Positions 6,579-8,559 of a stretch of 8,559 nucleotides of DNA are shown piece by piece; within the stretch, counting starts at the first letter, position 1, and every line of letters starts with the position of its first letter. The DNA lies in contig JABGPX010000397.1 in assembly GCA_018644745.1 (NCBI GenBank), forward strand, positions 1 through 8,559, written 5' to 3'. Source of the stretch: Spirochaetales bacterium (GTDB lineage: Bacteria > Spirochaetota > Spirochaetia > ARS1246). Below the pieces are notes generated by a model, which was not told the origin of the DNA, ran no database searches, and saw nothing but the letters and a program-made list of their open reading frames with translations. Made by a program: the position numbers and the translations under genes.

Positions 6579-6607
6579 AAACTACAAATCAGTGAATATT
6601 TAGTCAA
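6579..6607 (-). promoter_or_regulatory. Candidate sigma70-type promoter of lysA
   Basis: On the minus strand TTGACT (6602-6607) matches the -35 consensus at five of six positions. It is separated by 17 bases from TAGTTT (6579-6584), a poor -10 match preceded by TG. The predicted start near 6572 would give a leader of about 15 bases containing the AGAGG site. The -35 and spacing are good and the -10 is weak. Confidence 0.45.
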
Positions 6608-6638
6608 GCGACATGCCGGTGGTTTTTGAATATGAGAA

Positions 6639-6652
6639 TTGATCTGCGTCAA
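6639..6652 (+). promoter_or_regulatory. FNR/CRP-family binding site upstream of the DUF438-hemerythrin gene
   Basis: TTGATCTGCGTCAA matches the FNR consensus TTGATNNNNATCAA at nine of ten defined positions. The same pattern is close to the boxes of the DNR/NnrR and HcpR regulators of nitrogen-oxide genes. The centre is at 6645.5. A TATATA at 6675-6680 lies exactly 22 bases beyond the box and would place it at -41.5, the standard class II activator position. It sits between lysA and the sensor-like gene, but its position relative to the -10 elements points to the rightward gene. Confidence 0.65.
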
Positions 6653-6668
6653 TATTGGTCAGATTGAT

Positions 6669-6680
6669 TATAATTATATA
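6669..6680 (+). promoter_or_regulatory. Candidate -10 elements for the DUF438-hemerythrin gene
   Basis: A perfect TATAAT (6669-6674) is directly followed by TATATA (6675-6680). The second gives the canonical -41.5 distance to the FNR-type box and the first would give about -35.5. No TTGACA-like -35 stands 17 bases upstream of either, as expected for an activator-dependent promoter. The region is very A+T rich, so the exact hexamer is uncertain. Confidence 0.5.
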
Positions 6681-6711
6681 TAGTCAACCAAACAAACATC
6701 CTCCGGTTGCA

Positions 6712-6720
6712 GGGAAAGGA
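6712..6720 (+). promoter_or_regulatory. Shine-Dalgarno site of the DUF438-hemerythrin gene
   Basis: GGGAAAGGA ends six bases before the ATG at 6727. It fixes that ATG as the start instead of an in-frame ATG at 6655, which overlaps the promoter region. Confidence 0.75.
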
Positions 6721-6726
6721 ATATAT

Positions 6727-7989
6727 ATGAGCGAACATTTCGGCGACGATAAACGGCAGCAGGATTTAAAAGAAATTATCCGCGATCTACATTCGGGTAC
6801 AGATGTCAGCAAGGTTCAGAAACGATTTGCCACATTGATTAAAGGGGTGAGTCCTGAGGAAATAGCAAAAATGGAACAGGCTCTCATTACCGAGGGTGTA
6901 CCGGTGGAGAAAGTGCAGAGCATGTGCGATCTCCATGTCGCGGTATTTGAGGATTCACTCAAAAAGAACAAAAAAGTGAAAACTTTGCCTGGGCATCCTG
7001 TAAAGACCTTCACAGATGAAAATGCCGAAGCAAAGCGAATGATAAGGAAAATGCGATCGGGCGCTAAAGCGGCCGCCCGTGAACTTAAAACAGATGATTT
7101 TTCGCAGCAGATTATAGAACTGAAGAAGATTGATCTGCATTATCTGAGAAAAGAAAATTTGCTCTTTCCTATGTTGGAGGCTGCGAGTTTTACCGGCCCA
7201 TCCAAGGTCATGTGGGGAAAACATGATGAAATCCGGAGCCATTTCAAGGAGCTGCGGACCGCTCTCGAAGAAAAAAACAGGCGCGGAATCCTCTCGAACT
7301 GGGCGGTCCTTTCCAGGTCGATTAAACGCATGACTTTTATGGAAGAGCGGATTCTGTTTCCAACTGCTCTCAAGCTGTTGAGTGACCGTCAATGGGCGGA
7401 AATCCGAAAAAGCGAGAGTGAACTCGGTTACGCCTGGATACAGCCGGGCAACCTATGGGACTCGAACATCGTTATTGCCAGGTCCAGGGCCGATGAACTT
7501 GGCAAGCCAATCGTCGCGCCCGTGGATTCTGCCGCAGCCGCGTCTGCGTCCGCGTCTGCGCCCGCGTCTGCCACCGCGTCCGAACAGGGTGAAATTCCGC
7601 TGGATGTTGGCGCCATGACACCAACAATGTTAAACCTGCTCCTGAAGAATCTTCCCCTTGATATTACGTATGTCGATGAGAACGACAAGGTTCGTTACTA
7701 TTCTCAAGGCCGAGAGAGGCTCTTTCCGCGGACCCCGGCGATTATCGGCAGGGACGTGCAGAACTGCCATCCCCCGAGGAGCGTCCATATTGTAGAAAAA
7801 ATTGTAGACGACTTCCGAAACAAAAGAGAGGATACAGCGGAGTTCTGGCTCAACATGGGCGGAAAATTCATCCATATTCGATACTTCGCTCTCTATGATA
7901 CTGAAGGCGCTTACCGCGGAGTCCTCGAAGTGAGTCAGGATGTAACTGGAATCCGGGGCCTCGAGGGTGAGAAGCGTTTGCTTGATTAA
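6727..7989 (+). CDS. DUF438-hemerythrin-PAS domain protein, probable cytoplasmic redox or gas sensor
   Basis: A 420-residue soluble protein with three domains. Residues of about 12-80 (DLKEIIRDLHSGTDVSKVQKRF onward) match DUF438. Residues of about 85-235 form a hemerythrin-like four-helix bundle with candidate iron ligands His90 (GHP), His138 and Glu143 (HYLRKENLLFP), His166 and His172 (KHDEIRSH) and Glu206/Glu207 (MEERILFP). Residues of about 300-412 form the PAS domain typical of this family, with LPLDITYVDENDKVRYYS, RTPAIIGRDVQNCHPPRSVHIVEKI and AEFWLNMGGKFIHIRYFALYD. An Ala/Ser-rich linker (269-285) joins the last two. There is no transmembrane segment, kinase or DNA-binding domain, so any output must be through a partner. 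The di-iron site, the PAS domain and the FNR-type box upstream together suggest oxygen or nitric oxide response. This is an inference. The start follows GGGAAAGGA. Confidence 0.92.
   Translation: MSEHFGDDKRQQDLKEIIRDLHSGTDVSKVQKRFATLIKGVSPEEIAKMEQALITEGVPVEKVQSMCDLHVAVFEDSLKKNKKVKTLPGHPVKTFTDENAEAKRMIRKMRSGAKAAARELKTDDFSQQIIELKKIDLHYLRKENLLFPMLEAASFTGPSKVMWGKHDEIRSHFKELRTALEEKNRRGILSNWAVLSRSIKRMTFMEERILFPTALKLLSDRQWAEIRKSESELGYAWIQPGNLWDSNIVIARSRADELGKPIVAPVDSAAAASASASAPASATASEQGEIPLDVGAMTPTMLNLLLKNLPLDITYVDENDKVRYYSQGRERLFPRTPAIIGRDVQNCHPPRSVHIVEKIVDDFRNKREDTAEFWLNMGGKFIHIRYFALYDTEGAYRGVLEVSQDVTGIRGLEGEKRLLD
7540..7581 (+). repeat. Degenerate hexanucleotide repeat encoding an Ala-Ser linker
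   Basis: Seven consecutive 6-base units of the type GCGTCT/GCGTCC (variants GCGCCC and GCCACC) encode alternating Ala-Ser/Pro/Thr. It lies between the hemerythrin and PAS domains of the protein above and is preceded by further alanine codons from 7531. Gain or loss of units would keep the frame and change only the linker length. Confidence 0.8.
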
Positions 7990-8009
7990 CCCCGTAAAAC
8001 AGTCTTTTC

Positions 8010-8038
8010 TTGACTTTTTGCTATCGATACCTTTTACT
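8010..8038 (+). promoter_or_regulatory. Candidate sigma70-type promoter of the solute-binding protein gene
   Basis: TTGACT (8010-8015) and TTTACT (8033-8038) are 17 bases apart, with five and four of six matches to consensus. The predicted start near 8045 gives a leader of about 28 bases. An 8-base palindrome TATCGATA (8022-8029) lies in the spacer. The gene is therefore probably transcribed independently of the gene upstream. Confidence 0.55.
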
Positions 8039-8059
8039 AACCCTACATTTTCAATTTAG

Positions 8060-8066
8060 AAAGGAG
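8060..8066 (+). promoter_or_regulatory. Shine-Dalgarno site of the solute-binding protein gene
   Basis: AAAGGAG, six bases before the ATG at 8073. It is the strongest ribosome binding site in the window and suits a highly expressed exported protein. Confidence 0.85.
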
Positions 8067-8072
8067 TTACTG

Positions 8073-8559
8073 ATGAAAAAGCTCATCGCGGCCGTTCTCA
8101 TAATCACGGTCGTCGCCGGAATAGCTTTCGGCATGCCAAAGAAAGAAAGCGGCGTTATCGTCGTTGCAACCGACGCCACATGGCCGCCCATGGAATACAT
8201 TGATGAAAATAAGGATATCATCGGCTTTGATATCGATCTTCTGAGTCTTGCCGCGGAGATGGGCGGATTTGAAGTTGAGTTCCGAAACACCGCATGGGAC
8301 GGAATTTTCGGCGGGCTCGATAATGGCGACTATGACGCGGTTATCTCCTCGGTTACTATTACCGTAGAACGACAGGCGGAAATGGATTTCTCAATACCGT
8401 ACATAAACGCCGGTCAGGTCCTTATTGTACAAAATTCCACCAGCGGCGTAACAACTCTCGCCGACCTTAAGGGTAAATCCGTGGGCGCTCAAATCGGCAC
8501 CACCGGGGCAATCGAAATCGGTAAAGTTTCCGGCGTAAACCTAAAAACCTATGATGAAC
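8073..8559 (+). CDS. Amino-acid ABC transporter substrate-binding protein (5' part, runs off the window)
   Basis: The first 162 residues of a periplasmic family 3 solute-binding protein that captures an amino acid and delivers it to an ABC importer. Residues 1-20 (MKKLIAAVLIITVVAGIAFG) are a signal peptide without lipobox cysteine, followed by MPKKESG. The domain begins VIVVATDATWPPMEYIDENKDIIGFDIDLLSLAAEMGGFEVEF, the family signature, continues with WDGIFGGLDNGDYDAVISSVTITVERQAEMDFSIPY (75-110), in which Arg100 is the usual ligand-carboxylate residue, and reaches the second lobe at DLKGKSVGAQIGTTG (131-145). The ligand cannot be told from this part; a polar or basic amino acid is usual for the family. 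The start is fixed by AAAGGAG six bases upstream. Permease and ATPase genes may follow outside the window. Confidence 0.93.
   Translation, partial: MKKLIAAVLIITVVAGIAFGMPKKESGVIVVATDATWPPMEYIDENKDIIGFDIDLLSLAAEMGGFEVEFRNTAWDGIFGGLDNGDYDAVISSVTITVERQAEMDFSIPYINAGQVLIVQNSTSGVTTLADLKGKSVGAQIGTTGAIEIGKVSGVNLKTYDE

Noticed and set aside
6636..6670. A larger inverted repeat formed by GATCTG and CAGAT-containing segments around the FNR-type box.
   Set aside because: The arms match imperfectly and the FNR-type palindrome alone explains the symmetry.
6655..6726. An N-terminal extension of the DUF438-hemerythrin protein from the ATG at 6655.
   Set aside because: The extension spans the candidate -10 elements, encodes a non-family peptide rich in isoleucine, and the ATG at 6727 has a strong ribosome binding site.
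1..8559. CRISPR array, tRNA or rRNA gene, insertion sequence, attachment site or prophage.
   Set aside because: No direct repeats with regular spacing, no recombinase or transposase, and no tRNA-like or rRNA-like sequence were seen on either strand.

Overview
The window looks like an ordinary stretch of bacterial chromosome of roughly balanced GC content. It most resembles a free-living spirochaete (Spirochaetota, Sediminispirochaeta/Spirochaeta-like). This is an inference from the short signal peptides that end in small residues and are followed by a charged K/G/Q/E stretch (AKGKQEG in the rhodanese, FGMPKKESG in the solute-binding protein), and from the gene set: a large-type PurL with separate PurQ, a DUF438-hemerythrin-PAS protein and a PtsN-like EIIA. 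No mobile element, tRNA, rRNA, CRISPR array or phage gene was seen.

Layout, left to right. Positions 1-144 hold the C-terminal end of an unrecognised plus-strand gene. A leftward block follows: an exported rhodanese-like protein (146-556), a 2Fe-2S ferredoxin (687-977), purQ (977-1723) and purL (1726-4692). purL, purQ and the ferredoxin gene are packed as one operon with spacings of 2 nt and -1 nt. A 108-bp divergent intergenic region separates purL from a rightward ptsN-like EIIA gene (4801-5289). That gene converges, with 4 bp between stop codons, on a leftward diaminopimelate decarboxylase gene (5294-6556). A 170-bp divergent region, carrying a near-perfect FNR/CRP-family box, leads to a rightward DUF438-hemerythrin-PAS gene (6727-7989). 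Last is a good sigma70-type promoter and the 5' part of an amino-acid ABC transporter substrate-binding protein (8073 to the window edge).

How the genes work together. PurL and PurQ form FGAM synthase, the fourth step of purine synthesis. The PurS function appears to be built into the PurL N-terminus. The ferredoxin is translationally coupled to purQ, but its role there is unknown. LysA makes lysine from meso-diaminopimelate. The DUF438-hemerythrin-PAS protein is a likely redox or gas sensor, and the FNR-type box placed at about -41.5 from its predicted start fits control by oxygen or nitrogen oxides. The remaining genes look functionally independent.

I do not see a wholly new system. The points most worth a second look are the FNR-type box, the ferredoxin coupled to the purine genes, and the exported rhodanese with an atypical active-site loop.
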